DNA from: a virus
Reading direction: 5' to 3' (one strand)
IMG/VR virus record: IMGVR_UViG_3300046694_000148
Span: 1 to 64,000 of that record
Length of the DNA stretch: 64,000 bases
In this document: piece after piece, positions 1 to 9,400 of the stretch
How the letters are laid out: each line of letters starts with the position of its first letter
How positions within the stretch are numbered: the first letter of the stretch is position 1
Translations under genes and position numbers: made by a program
The notes under the pieces: generated by a model
What the model was told of the DNA's origin: nothing
Seen by the model: the letters and a program-made list of their open reading frames with translations, nothing else
Database searches by the model: none

Positions 1-29
1 AAAAACGACAGCAAGAAAGGAAAGAAATA

Positions 30-1418
30 ATGAGCGACATTGTGGCTCGGCAGGCGTTGTCCCGCATGCACATGCGTGAGCAACTGATCGCCAAAGAACA
101 CCAGGCGGGCTTCGCTACCGACATGGCGATGATGGCCCGCGCCGTGCCGGAAGAGGCGCAGCAGAAATTCATGAACGAGACGCGCCTGGAACTGTGCGAA
201 GCGTACGGCTTCGGCCGTCCGACGCAAAGCAAGCCGTTCGCGTTCGCGCACGGCGTGGCGATCATCCCGGTTCACGGATCGCTTATCAATCGCTTCGGCT
301 GGTCGTACAGCTTCGTGACCGGCTACAACTTCATCCGTGCGCAGCACAACGCCGCGCTGCTGGACGACGACGTGAAGGTCATCATCCACGATCACAACAG
401 CTTCGGCGGCGAGGCCGCAGGCTGCTTCGAGTTGAGCGACGAGATCTACGCATCGCGCGGCACGAAGCCGATCATCGCCGTGGTCGATTCCAACTGCTAC
501 AGCGCCTCGTTCGCCCTGGCTACCGCGTGCGACAAGATCTTCGCCATTCCGTCCGCAGGTGTCGGCTCGGTGGGCGTCGTCTCGATGCACGTCGATATGT
601 CGGCGGCCCTGGAAAAGTACGGCGTCAAGGTCACGTTCATCTACTCGGGCGATCACAAAGTAGATGGCAATCCGTACGAAGAACTGTCGGCAGAAGTGAA
701 GGCCGACATTCAGAAAAACGTGGACAAGTCGCGGGCTAAATTCGTGGCCGTGGTCGCCCGCAATTTGGGACTGGACGCGAAGATCATTTATGATACCGAG
801 GCTCGAACTTACCGGGCCGACGACGCACTGAAACTCGGCCTGATCCACAAAGTTGCAGTACCATCGGCGGCGCTGCAAATGGCAATCGACGGCGATCTGG
901 ATGAAGAGGAAGAAGTACCACCTCAGAATCCCGACGACGACGAGGACGAGCAGGCCGCCAAACTTTCAACTCAAACTACGAACGAGGAACTGACGATGGA
1001 CCCGAACAAAGAAGGCAACAACACCCCGGCAGCAGGCCAACCGGCAGCAGCCGTAAATCAGGACGCAGCGAAAGCCGAGCGCGCCCGCGTGCAGGGCATC
1101 CTGGCCTGCGCTGAAGCCGAAGGCCGTGGCGACATGGCAAACCACCTGGCGTTCAACACCAGCATGTCGGTCGATGAAGCGAAGGGTCTGCTGGCCGTCG
1201 CACCGAAGGCCGCTGCCACCACGACTACCACCACCCCGGCCGCCACCGGCACCACTACCTTCGAGCAGGCGATGAACAACACCGCCCACCCGAACGTCGG
1301 TGCCGACAACGCTGGCGCACCGGCAGCAGGCGGCGACGGCAAGCAGTCGCCCGAGCAGGCCGCAGCGGCAATCTACGCTGACTTCGCAGCCATGACCGGC
1401 CGCAAGGTCGAAAAATAA
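30..1418 (+). CDS. S49-family prohead protease with C-terminal scaffold region
   Basis: This 462-residue protein is the likely capsid maturation protease (SppA/S49 or lambda gpC-like). Residues about 70-285 carry the S49 fold. Ser158, in the NCYSASFALA segment, aligns with the family nucleophile, and Lys210 (GDHKVDGNP) is the likely general base. After an acidic linker (about 293-312) comes a low-complexity Ala/Thr/Gln-rich region typical of scaffolds. It lies directly upstream of the decoration and capsid genes, the lambda order C-Nu3-D-E. An AAAGGAAAG ribosome site precedes the ATG. An internal in-frame start at 996 probably yields a separate scaffold. The assignment is confident; the exact active-site residues are inferred from alignment by eye. 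Confidence 0.9.
   Translation: MSDIVARQALSRMHMREQLIAKEHQAGFATDMAMMARAVPEEAQQKFMNETRLELCEAYGFGRPTQSKPFAFAHGVAIIPVHGSLINRFGWSYSFVTGYNFIRAQHNAALLDDDVKVIIHDHNSFGGEAAGCFELSDEIYASRGTKPIIAVVDSNCYSASFALATACDKIFAIPSAGVGSVGVVSMHVDMSAALEKYGVKVTFIYSGDHKVDGNPYEELSAEVKADIQKNVDKSRAKFVAVVARNLGLDAKIIYDTEARTYRADDALKLGLIHKVAVPSAALQMAIDGDLDEEEEVPPQNPDDDEDEQAAKLSTQTTNEELTMDPNKEGNNTPAAGQPAAAVNQDAAKAERARVQGILACAEAEGRGDMANHLAFNTSMSVDEAKGLLAVAPKAAATTTTTTPAATGTTTFEQAMNNTAHPNVGADNAGAPAAGGDGKQSPEQAAAAIYADFAAMTGRKVEK
996..1418 (+). CDS. Nested scaffold protein (Nu3-like internal start in the protease gene)
   Basis: ATG 996 is in frame with the protease gene (Met323). It has its own Shine-Dalgarno, GAGGA at 984-988, seven bases upstream. 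It would give a 140-residue protein beginning MDPNKEGNN, equal to the Ala/Gln/Thr-rich tail of the protease and without the catalytic domain. Lambda makes its scaffold Nu3 from an internal start in gene C in the same way. The site is visible in the sequence; its use in vivo is inference. Confidence 0.6.
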   Translation: MDPNKEGNNTPAAGQPAAAVNQDAAKAERARVQGILACAEAEGRGDMANHLAFNTSMSVDEAKGLLAVAPKAAATTTTTTPAATGTTTFEQAMNNTAHPNVGADNAGAPAAGGDGKQSPEQAAAAIYADFAAMTGRKVEK

Positions 1419-1463
1419 TCCCAAAGCACCGGGCGAATTCAAACTTTCTGGAGCAGATAAAAC

Positions 1464-1856
1464 ATGAGCACCATTAACAACGTCGATGACAACTTCATGC
1501 TCGCTGGCGGCCGTACCACGGTCGGCTCGCGCGGCGGCGTCGCACCCCTGTGGGCAGGCGCAGCACAAACCGTCGCGGACTCGGCCCCGGCCCTGGCTGC
1601 ATTCTCGCTGTACGAACTGGCGCACCTGAAACTGGACGGCTCGGGCGTCGAGAAGTTCGTCGCTGGCACAAGCGAAGCCTCGCGCGCCGTGATCGTCTCG
1701 CAGCCGACCCTGCAAGGCCAGCAGTGCGTGTACTGGAACGAAGGCTACTTCAATCACGAAGCCATCAAGTTCCCGGCAGGCGTCGCCCTGGACAGCTACA
1801 CCAAGCGCAAGGCCATGTTCACCGGCACCCCGATCCGCTTCGGCCACACGATCTAA
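1464..1856 (+). CDS. Head decoration protein (lambda gpD-like)
   Basis: This 130-residue protein resembles the HDPD/gpD family, trimers of which sit on the outside of the expanded head and stabilise it. The C-terminal part matches gpD in pattern: an aromatic Y-x-x-G-x-F strand (YWNEGYFNHEAI), a Pro-containing loop, then S-x-T-K-R-x-A-x-F-x-G-T-x-I (SYTKRKAMFTGTPI, close to lambda's KKRTAFAGTAI). It lies between protease and major capsid genes as in lambda. A GGAG ribosome site (CTGGAGCAG) precedes the ATG. Confidence 0.85.
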   Translation: MSTINNVDDNFMLAGGRTTVGSRGGVAPLWAGAAQTVADSAPALAAFSLYELAHLKLDGSGVEKFVAGTSEASRAVIVSQPTLQGQQCVYWNEGYFNHEAIKFPAGVALDSYTKRKAMFTGTPIRFGHTI

Positions 1857-1906
1857 TCGTGTCCGAACAGGCAGACAAATCCCACAACTAGGAACCTGAA
1901 GAAATC

Positions 1907-2959
1907 ATGAATATTTTCGACCTCTACACGCTGCAAGCACTGAACTCGCGCATCAAGACCGCGCCGCTGTTCTGGCTGAACGAGTTCTACAAAGGCCAGA
2001 TCAACTTCGACGGCAAGCACATCCTGTTCGAGCGCGTCTACGGCGACGACCGCAAGCTGGCACCGTTCGTTGTGCCGACCGCGCAGGGTCGTCCGCAACG
2101 CCTGGACGGCTACGAAATGGACACCTTCACCCCTGCTTACATCAAGCAGAAAGATCCGGTGGACGTGACCATGCACCTCGAACGCCTGGCCGGTGAAGCC
2201 CTGGGCGGCACCCTGACCATCGACCAGCGCCGCAACGCGGTCAAGGCCGAACTGCTGCGCCGCCAGCGCGTCAAGATCGAGAACCGCTGGAACTGGATGG
2301 CCGCTCGCGCCACCATCGACGGCAAGGTGATCGTCAAGGGCGAAGACTACCCCGAGCAACTGGTGGACTTCCGCCGCGATCCGGCGCTGACCACGGTGCT
2401 GACTGGCGGCGCGAAATGGGACCAGGCCACCGCGAACCCGCTGGCCGACCTGAAGGAATCGCGCATCGCCTCGAACGAACTGTGCGGCGCCCGCATCCAG
2501 CGTTACTACTTCGGCGGCAACGCCTGGGAACTGTTCGCGCAGCGCGTGGACCTGAAGGAACTGATGCGCGCCGAGTACGCCGGTCGCGGTCAGCAGACCA
2601 ACGTGACCCTGATCGGTGACGGCTACGGCGACACCATCGAGTACATGGGTTCGATCAGCGGCGCGAGCGGCCAGGGTCGCATGGAGTTCTACGTGGACAC
2701 CACCCGCTTCATCGACCCCGACACCGGCACCGAGGAATACTACCTCGACACGAACACCGTGGTCGGCGTGTCCGACATGATGCAGGGTGTTCGCTGCTTC
2801 GGCGCGATCATGGACGCGAAGGCCGGCTATCGTCCGCTCGACATGTTCTTCAAGAACTGGGAGAACGAAGACCCGAGCGTCGAATACATGATGAGCCAGT
2901 CGGCTCCGCTGATGGTCCCGAAAGAGACGAACGCCACCTTCAGCATCAAGGTCGCTTAA
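1907..2959 (+). CDS. Major capsid protein (lambda gpE family)
   Basis: This 350-residue protein has the length and N-terminus of the Phage_cap_E family (lambda gpE, 341 residues). It starts MNIFDLYTLQALN, followed by F-x-x-x-I-N-F-D, a run reading L-A-P-F-V near residue 52 and later a Y-E-M-D-T-F-x-P-A-Y-I-K segment typical of gpE. It would adopt the HK97 fold and form the icosahedral shell. An AGGAA ribosome site lies just upstream. A strong hairpin terminator follows, as expected for a highly expressed gene. Confidence 0.92.
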   Translation: MNIFDLYTLQALNSRIKTAPLFWLNEFYKGQINFDGKHILFERVYGDDRKLAPFVVPTAQGRPQRLDGYEMDTFTPAYIKQKDPVDVTMHLERLAGEALGGTLTIDQRRNAVKAELLRRQRVKIENRWNWMAARATIDGKVIVKGEDYPEQLVDFRRDPALTTVLTGGAKWDQATANPLADLKESRIASNELCGARIQRYYFGGNAWELFAQRVDLKELMRAEYAGRGQQTNVTLIGDGYGDTIEYMGSISGASGQGRMEFYVDTTRFIDPDTGTEEYYLDTNTVVGVSDMMQGVRCFGAIMDAKAGYRPLDMFFKNWENEDPSVEYMMSQSAPLMVPKETNATFSIKVA

Positions 2960-2981
2960 TCCCGATCTCGCAGTAAGACAG

Positions 2982-3003
2982 GGCCGGGGAAACCCGGCCT
3001 TTA
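2982..3003 (+). terminator. Intrinsic terminator after the major capsid gene
   Basis: A perfect 7-bp stem GGCCGGG / CCCGGCC closes a GAAA tetraloop and is followed by TTTAAAC. It lies 22 bases after the capsid stop codon. The short U-run suggests partial termination, which would lower expression of the neck genes relative to capsid. Confidence 0.75.
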
Positions 3004-3037
3004 AACATCACACCTTTCAAACACTGGAGCATCAAAA

Positions 3038-3331
3038 ATGGCAAAACGTATCACCGCCCACAGCATCGTCCTGCACCGCGCCGGTAAGCGCATCCTCGTC
3101 AAGCCGAATACCGAAGTGGACCTGTCGGCCGACGAACTGGCTGATATCGCACGCTCCGCGCCGGACGCCCTGCGCAAGCTGCCGGAAGCCAGCGCCGCAC
3201 CGGCTCAAGTGCAACTGCCTGCCGCTGACGGCGCGAAGACCGACCCGAAGGGCGGCAAGAACCAGGGCAAGGGCAAGCAGGATGAGAAGCCTGCCGAAAC
3301 CCCGGCCGCCGCTGCCGCCGACGACCTGTAA
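3038..3331 (+). CDS. Small protein between capsid and neck genes
   Basis: This 97-residue protein has an N-terminal half reading like small head-associated proteins found after capsid genes in many siphophages: a strand with H-R-x-G-K-R, then V-x-L-S-x-x-E-x-x-x-I-A. The second half is Ala/Pro/Lys/Gln-rich and probably disordered. It ends AAAADDL, a weak form of the acidic C-terminus seen on many early proteins here. A CTGGAG ribosome site precedes the ATG. By position it could act at the head-tail junction; function is not known. Confidence 0.6.
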   Translation: MAKRITAHSIVLHRAGKRILVKPNTEVDLSADELADIARSAPDALRKLPEASAAPAQVQLPAADGAKTDPKGGKNQGKGKQDEKPAETPAAAAADDL

Positions 3332-3336
3332 TCGTC

Positions 3337-3717
3337 ATGGGCTTCGACTTCGCAGCAACGAAGGCAGCGGCACGCCGCATCGTTCACCGGACCTTCAGCC
3401 TCGACGCTGAATACTGGATGAACGACGGCGACGTGCCGGTGCCGCTGCGAGTCCGCTGGCACAACAAGCTGACCAACGCGGGCGATCCGAACAACGAAGG
3501 CTATCCAGTCACCATCGACACCATCGACCGCGTGATCTTCGAGATCGAAGAACTGGTAGCCAAAGGCGTGAGGATCGAACGCGGTGGTCGCGTCAAAATC
3601 AACGCTCCAGGCTTCGGCGGACAAGCACTTGCCATCGACACCCGCGATCCGAAGTGCGGCCCGACCATTGAATCCTGGGTGGTCGGAAAGCTGAACGATG
3701 GCGAACTCTATCCTTGA
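3337..3717 (+). CDS. Putative head-tail joining protein (gpFII-like)
   Basis: This 126-residue protein begins with a helix (FDFAATKAAARRIVHRTF) and continues as a beta-rich domain that includes a W-x-x-K-L-x-x-x-G segment. The helix-then-barrel plan and size match lambda FII and related neck proteins, which bind the portal/connector ring and receive the completed tail. It starts 5 bases after the preceding stop and overlaps the next gene by 20 bases. The assignment rests on position and overall pattern rather than a decisive motif. Confidence 0.5.
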   Translation: MGFDFAATKAAARRIVHRTFSLDAEYWMNDGDVPVPLRVRWHNKLTNAGDPNNEGYPVTIDTIDRVIFEIEELVAKGVRIERGGRVKINAPGFGGQALAIDTRDPKCGPTIESWVVGKLNDGELYP

Positions 3718-4282
3718 TGCCGTAGGTTTCTTCCAACGGCTTCCTGACGTGGCCGACAAGGCTGCACAACTGGCGATCAACACGGTGGCGACTCGGGGCG
3801 GTATGACCCTGGTTCGCCGCTCAATTCTCGACGAGATCGCCTTTCCCAAAAACTACCTCACTGACGACCGGATCGGCGTGACCAAGAAAGCCAAACCTGG
3901 CGATCTGGAAGCCGTCATCACGGCACGCGATCGTGCGACCAGCCTGGCACGTTTTGCAGCGCCAGGAACGCCTCTCGGCAGCCGTGCGCGCGTTGGCGTG
4001 CAGGTGCATGTCAAGAACAGCAACGGCGCGACGACGCTCAAGCAGGCGTGGCTCACAAAGCTGCGCAACGGGAACGTTGGCCTGGCCGTGCGCCTGAAGC
4101 CGGGGCAAGCACTGAGCAACCGATACAAGGGCGTCACCGCCTGGCTGGTGCCGGACAAGGTGGCGCTGCTGTACGGTCCATCCGTCGATCAGGTCTTCCG
4201 CGACGTGTCCGAGAAGTCGGCCGCGCCGGTAGGCCGCATGGTCAATGAGGAATTCCTTCGACAATTTTTGAGGCTTTCATGA
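3698..4282 (+). CDS. Minor tail protein Z-like (tail completion)
   Basis: This 194-residue protein follows the Phage_GPZ (lambda gpZ) pattern: a helical N-terminus with repeated Ala/Arg (AAQLAINTVATRGGMTLVRRSI), a central T-A-R-D-x-x-T-S-L-A-R-F segment, then a G-V-x-V-x-V-K strand with charged residues. gpZ-like proteins connect the tail top to the head. It overlaps the upstream gene by 20 bases and the downstream start by ATGA, so the three genes are probably translationally coupled. Confidence 0.65.
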   Translation: MANSILDAVGFFQRLPDVADKAAQLAINTVATRGGMTLVRRSILDEIAFPKNYLTDDRIGVTKKAKPGDLEAVITARDRATSLARFAAPGTPLGSRARVGVQVHVKNSNGATTLKQAWLTKLRNGNVGLAVRLKPGQALSNRYKGVTAWLVPDKVALLYGPSVDQVFRDVSEKSAAPVGRMVNEEFLRQFLRLS

Positions 4283-4920
4283 GCATCCCTGAAGATACTG
4301 GCGAGACGACACCTGGCACCGAAACACCACCACCACCACCGACAGGCGGTGAAGTGCCGCCGCCGCCGCCCGACAGCGGCACGACGACTCCCACCCCGCC
4401 GCCCGCACGAATCGCACCGAAACGCCTGCGCGTCATCAAGGCCCTGGCCGCGCTTCTCGGCTCGATCTCGACCGCCGATGGCGACAAGTTCACGATGGCC
4501 GGAAAGGTCACGTACAACCGCCTGCTGTTCGGCGCTGACGTGCAGGCAAATCCGCCGATGCTGTCTATCGTGGAAGCGCCCCGCTCTGACGTGGCGTTCT
4601 ACGGCGGCGAAGGCGGATCGAATCGCAGCGACAAATGGACGCTGATGATCCAGGGCGTACTACCCGACACGAAGCGCAACGACGATCAGGACCAGGCTTA
4701 CTACTTGGTGCAGGACGTGGAGCGCCGACTGTCGCGGATCAGCGCCGTCAACCCGAATTCAGGCAACGCCAAGTTTCCTGCCGACTACAACCTGGGTGAT
4801 ATGATCTCGGGCGTCGAGATTGCGCCGCCCGTAGTCCGGCCGCCAGAAGCAGGTGTGTCGGATCACGTTTTCTTCTACCTGCCGATTCGCGTCGGTATTT
4901 CGGTGGAGATCGGCGAGTGA
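4279..4920 (+). CDS. Putative tail terminator/completion protein
   Basis: This 213-residue protein has an extreme N-terminus with three polyproline stretches (about residues 16-41), probably disordered, then a compact domain. The domain has a W-T-L-M-I-Q-G-V strand, a long helix (YYLVQDVERRLSRI) and a C-terminal I-R-V-G-I-S-V strand. That plan suits gpU-like tail terminators, which cap the tail tube. It sits between the gpZ-like gene and the tail tube gene. It starts by ATGA overlap. The family call is by context and moderately secure. Confidence 0.5.
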   Translation: MSIPEDTGETTPGTETPPPPPTGGEVPPPPPDSGTTTPTPPPARIAPKRLRVIKALAALLGSISTADGDKFTMAGKVTYNRLLFGADVQANPPMLSIVEAPRSDVAFYGGEGGSNRSDKWTLMIQGVLPDTKRNDDQDQAYYLVQDVERRLSRISAVNPNSGNAKFPADYNLGDMISGVEIAPPVVRPPEAGVSDHVFFYLPIRVGISVEIGE

Positions 4921-4971
4921 AAAACTCGCAATTAGCAGCACAACTTTTTAGTCCAAAACTGGAGAATCAAA

Positions 4972-5790
4972 ATGGCTGAAGATAGCAACAACAAGCAGTA
5001 TGTGATCGGCAAGGGCAAGCTGTATTTCGACCTGTTCGGGCCGGGCACCAAGATCGGCACTGGCGAGCGTTACCTGGGCAACACCCCGGCGTTCGGTCAG
5101 TCCGTTTCGCAGGACTCGCTGGACCATGTGGACAGCGACCAGGGCCTCAACGTGAAGGACGAGTCGATCATCATCAAGAACGACCTGACCGGCTCGTTCG
5201 AGACGGACAACATCAGCGCGGAAAACGTCGCCATGTTCTTCGGCGGCGATCTGTCGCAGATGACCGTGGCTGCGGCCACCGATGTCGTCGATGCTGATCG
5301 CGTCGTGACTCGCGGTCGCACCTTCCAGATCGGTGCCGACGACGTGACCCCGATGGGCACGAAGAAGATCACCAACGTCGTCATCAAGAAGGTGACGCCG
5401 GGCGCGCTGCCCGCCGACCCGCCGACCCTGACCGCTGTGACCCTGGCCGGTAACTTCGAGGTCGATCTGGAGCGTGCGCGTATCTATGTCGAAGTCGATG
5501 CGCCGGACGTGTCGAATGGCGACACCCTGCGCGTGACCTACGATCAGGAAGGCTACTCGCGCGAGATCATCATCGCCAAAGGTCAGCAGGTCAGCGGCGC
5601 TCTGCGCTTCCTGGCCGACAACCCGCACGGCAAGAACCGCGACTACTACATGCCGTACGTGAAGATCACCTCGAACGGCGACTACGCCCTGAAGGGTGAC
5701 GAATGGCAGAAGATGTCGTTCAACTACGAAGTGCTGAAGCGCGACGCCCGCGTCGAGCGCCAGTACATCGACGGCGCAGCGTCGGCCTAA
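4972..5790 (+). CDS. Major tail tube protein
   Basis: This 272-residue protein resembles siphovirus tail tube subunits: a G-K-G-K-L-Y-F strand, a region naming tail features (GNTPAFGQSVSQDSLDHVDS), a long beta-rich middle and a C-terminal W-Q-x-M-S-F-x-Y-E-V-L-K-R-D strand. Polymerised rings form the tube whose length is set by the tape measure gene downstream. It directly precedes the frameshifted chaperone pair. A CTGGAG ribosome site precedes the ATG. Confidence 0.85.
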   Translation: MAEDSNNKQYVIGKGKLYFDLFGPGTKIGTGERYLGNTPAFGQSVSQDSLDHVDSDQGLNVKDESIIIKNDLTGSFETDNISAENVAMFFGGDLSQMTVAAATDVVDADRVVTRGRTFQIGADDVTPMGTKKITNVVIKKVTPGALPADPPTLTAVTLAGNFEVDLERARIYVEVDAPDVSNGDTLRVTYDQEGYSREIIIAKGQQVSGALRFLADNPHGKNRDYYMPYVKITSNGDYALKGDEWQKMSFNYEVLKRDARVERQYIDGAASA

Positions 5791-5805
5791 AAGGGAAGCC
5801 CCGAA

Positions 5806-6228
5806 ATGTCACTGAAAGACTTCATCATTGCGACTGAAGTGGTGGCCTTTCGGGGCGGTTCCATCGAGCTTCGGGGCCTGGCCCTGAACGACGTGACCGC
5901 CCTGATACGCAATCACCTCGCCGACCTCAACCGCCTCTTCGACATGTACGACGACGAGGAAACGCGCGCATCGGCCCTGGCTGAAGCCGCACGCTTCGCG
6001 CTGACCCTGGTGCAAGAATCGCCTGCCGTGGTGGCGAAGATGATCGCCCTGTGCTCCGACGAACCAGAACACGAAGCCACGGCCGCGCGCCTGCCGATAC
6101 CTGTGCAGGTCGAAGCTGTACGCAAGATCATCGAACTGACCTTCGAGGAAGCGGGCGGCGCAAAAAAGTTTCTCGACAGCGTAACGAGCCTGGTGAAAGG
6201 GATCATGCCGCAAAGCCTGACCCCATAG
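5806..6228 (+). CDS. Tail assembly chaperone, short form (gpG-like)
   Basis: This is the zero-frame product, 140 residues, mostly helical with an N-terminal beta segment (VVAFRGGSIELRGL). It occupies the lambda G position between tail tube and tape measure. Such chaperones coat the tape measure before tube polymerisation. It contains a -1 slippery heptamer at codons 119-121, so a minority of ribosomes should make a longer G-T fusion. Confidence 0.85.
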   Translation: MSLKDFIIATEVVAFRGGSIELRGLALNDVTALIRNHLADLNRLFDMYDDEETRASALAEAARFALTLVQESPAVVAKMIALCSDEPEHEATAARLPIPVQVEAVRKIIELTFEEAGGAKKFLDSVTSLVKGIMPQSLTP

Positions 6229-6488
6229 CGCACCTGTCGCGCGCAGAGCGATTCCACAGGTCGCTCCGCGTGCAGGCGAGTCTGCTGATGGCCGAGGGCC
6301 ACCTGCATGCAAACCGATACCCGCTGTCTAAACTGTGGATTGAAACCGAGATAGCACGCGAGCGAATCAATGCTCGATTGGCGTCCGAAACGGCGCTAAT
6401 TCACTCAGCCATCGTTGCGGTTCTCGCGCCTGATGGTAAGGGCGTGAAAAACTTGAACCGACAACTAGAAGACCTGAACGATGGCTAA
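5806..6488 (+). CDS. Tail assembly chaperone, -1 frameshift fusion (gpGT-like)
   Basis: A backward slip at 6162-6168 moves ribosomes from the G frame into an overlapping frame ending at TAA 6486-6488. The product would be about 227 residues: about 121 from the G frame plus about 106 from the T frame. The T part contains a helical segment (SLLMAEGHLHANRYPLSKLW) with no good independent start. The open frame ends 8 bases inside the tape measure gene. Lambda gpG/gpGT work the same way, T recruiting tube subunits to the coated tape measure. Confidence 0.8.
6162..6168 (+). promoter_or_regulatory. -1 programmed frameshift slippery site (A AAA AAG)
   Basis: In the zero frame the codons read GCA AAA AAG, giving the heptamer A-AAA-AAG, one of the most slippery -1 sites in bacteria. 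It falls in the last fifth of the G-like gene and exactly bridges to the T frame. Confidence 0.85.
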
Positions 6489-9400
6489 TACCACAACCGA
6501 TGTTGAACTGCGGATCAGGGCATCCAACTACTCGCGCAAAGCTGCGAAGGAAGTAGTGGATGACCTGAAGCGCATGACCGACGCACAAGATGCTCAGATC
6601 GAGGCCGCGAAGAACGGCACGGTCGCCATGCAGCAGCTTGAAAAATCCTACACCGAGATCGAGGCCGCAGCGAAGGCACTGGTCGGGCAGAACTCGCTCA
6701 TCAAACTCTTCCAGGCGCAGGGCAGCGCGATCAGCGAACTCGAAGCACGCCTGGCCGCCGCACGTAAAGCACAGCAGGACTACCAGGCCACCGCAGCACG
6801 CGGCGCGCAGGGCATGTCCTACAACGAGTTCAAGTCGAAGAACCTGGCCGACTTCACGAAGGCTGAAGGTTCGCACGCCGCCGCAATGGCGCGGATCTCG
6901 ACCGAGTGGACCGCGTACAAGGCGTCGCTCGATGCCGGTAGCGAGTCGCAGGCCAAGTCGGCCGCCGAGGCGAAGAAGCTGGCGCAGGCCGTGGCCGCCA
7001 CCGAAAAGGAACTCGCCCGCGCGCAGGGTCGCATCGAGACGACGAAGGCCAAGATGTCCGAGTTCGGCATCGACACCGCCGACGTGGCCGCCGCGCAGCA
7101 GAAGATCGTGGCCGCCGTCAACACCGCGAACGCCGCGCTGGAACGCCAGGAACAGGCGATCAACATGAACGACGCGCACGCGGCGCAGCGCAAGGCCGCC
7201 GCCGACGCCATCGCGCAGCGCGAGCAGCAGATCAAGGTGGATAACCAGTTCGCCGCAGCAGAGCGCGACGTGGCCGCCGCCCTCATGGCCGAGCGCCGCG
7301 CGCAGCAGGAAGCCAACGAAGCCGCCGCAATGAACCGCGCGCAGCAGCAGGCCGAAGTGGACATTCTGTTCTCGAATGCGCAGCGTCAGGCCGCCGAGGA
7401 ACTGAACAAGAAGACTGCCGCGATCAACGCGCAGCGCCTCGCATTGCAGCAGGCCGCAGACCAGGCCGAGCGCATGTCGCGCGGTGCCAGCGCCACGGCA
7501 CGCGGGCAAGGCCCGGTATCGACGCCGAATCTGGCCGGGCAGATCCGCGACATTCAGAACCCCGCCGATGCCGCCGTGCGCAGCGTGGCCGGTCTGGAAT
7601 CGTCCATCGCTGGCCTCGAAACGCGCGTCACCGAGATCCGTGGCCCGGTGAAGAACTACCGAGAGGCGCTGGATGAGGCTACGCGGGCGCAGAGGGCGCT
7701 TTTGGACATCGCGGGCAGGGTGGATGCCTACCAGCGTCAACAAACCGCTCTGAGGGCCGCTGGAACCGATTTTGGCCGGGCGCAGGCAGCAGTGCGCGCC
7801 CTCGTGGCTGAAATGCGATCCGCTAACGCTGGCGACGACGTGACGAGCCGCCTGGCCCGCGCGCAGTCCACCCTGCAAGCCGCAGCACAGCGTCTCGGCA
7901 ACGTGCGCACCGAAGCGCGCGCCATGCAGGCCGCCTTGCAAGCCGCAGGCGTGGACACGAACAACCTCACCAGCGCCGAGCAGCAGCTTGTCGCGCAGGC
8001 GAACCGCGCCACCGCCGCCGTCAACACGCTGAACGCCGCGTATCGCCGACATGGCGCTGCTGCCGACGACGCAGGCTCGCGGGTCCTCAGTTGGTTCGGC
8101 GGCTCGAATGGTCGCACCACCTTGTCCTACTTCCAGCGCATGCGTGGCGAACTGCTGGGCCTGGCTACCAGCTTTGTCGGACTCAACGCCGCAATCGAAG
8201 GCGGCAAGAAGACGCTCGACGCCTACAACAACAACCAGGCGATCTTGTCCCGCCTGACCATCGCCAACGGCGGCGACACGCGCAAGGCGGCCGACGAGTT
8301 CAAGTATCTCGAAGCGCAGGCCGACCGCATCGGCTTCGTCTTCTCCAAGATCTCCCCGGCCTACACGAAGTTCGCCATCGCAGCGCGCGAGGCGGGCTTC
8401 ACCACGCAGCAGACCCACTTCGCGTTCGAGCAGATCGCCGGTTCTGCCGTGAAGGCGCGCCTCTCGACCGACGAACTAGAAGGCGTGATGAAGGCGTTCG
8501 AGCAGATGATGTCGAAGGGTACGATCCAGGCCGAAGAGTTGCGCGGCCAGCTTGGCGACCGACTGCCTGGCGCATTCCAGATCGCAGCGCGTGCCGCAAA
8601 CATGACCGTCGAGCAGTTCACGAAAGCGGTCAGCGACGGCAAGATCGGTTCCGATCAGGTCATCAGCATCGCCCGCGAACTCGGCAAGACGTATGGCGCG
8701 GCGCAGGCCGGGACCGAGACGCTGCTGGTGGCGCAGGCCCGCTTCGAGAACGCGACGAACCGCTTCTTGTCGAACACCGCGAAGGGCGGCTTCGTCCAGG
8801 CGTATCAGGAACTTCTGAACAAGCTGACGACGATGCTGAACGACGGCACCGCCGACAAATTCGCATCGGCGTTGTCCACCGCGCTCACCGCCGTGGTCGA
8901 TGTGCTGAAGTTCTGCGCTGATAACGCCAATGGTCTGAAGCTGGCCTTCGAGGCGCTTATCGCGGTGAAGGTGGTGGCGTGGCTGTTCACGCTGCCCGGC
9001 CTGTTCAAGACGCTGCGCAACGAGATCATGCTTGCCCGCGCAGAGATCGCGGCCCTCGAACTGTGGATGAACCGCGCCACTGCCGCGAACGCACTGTCGG
9101 CAGCACTCGGCGCTGGCGGACTCACTGGTGTGCTCGGCCGTCTCGCACCTGTGCTGCGCGCCACCACCGCGCTTCTGATTGGCATGGCTCGTGCGATCCC
9201 GCAGTTCGCTCTCGCTGCCGTGGCAGGCGAAGCGATCAACTACGCTATCGACAAGTACGACGAGAACTCGGTTGACGGCCTGGCGAAGACCATCGACGCG
9301 GGCACGCAAGCGATGAAGGAAGCGTACGCTGCGCGGGCGGCATACGACGCTGCGCGTGGCACCAAAGACGAAGCCGCAATGAAGGCCGAGTACGACCGCA

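Noticed and set aside
6367-8418. 683-residue minus-strand open frame opposite the tape measure gene
   Set aside because: His/Leu/Arg/Gly-rich translation of the antisense of GC-rich codons; no ribosome site; the plus strand is clearly coding.
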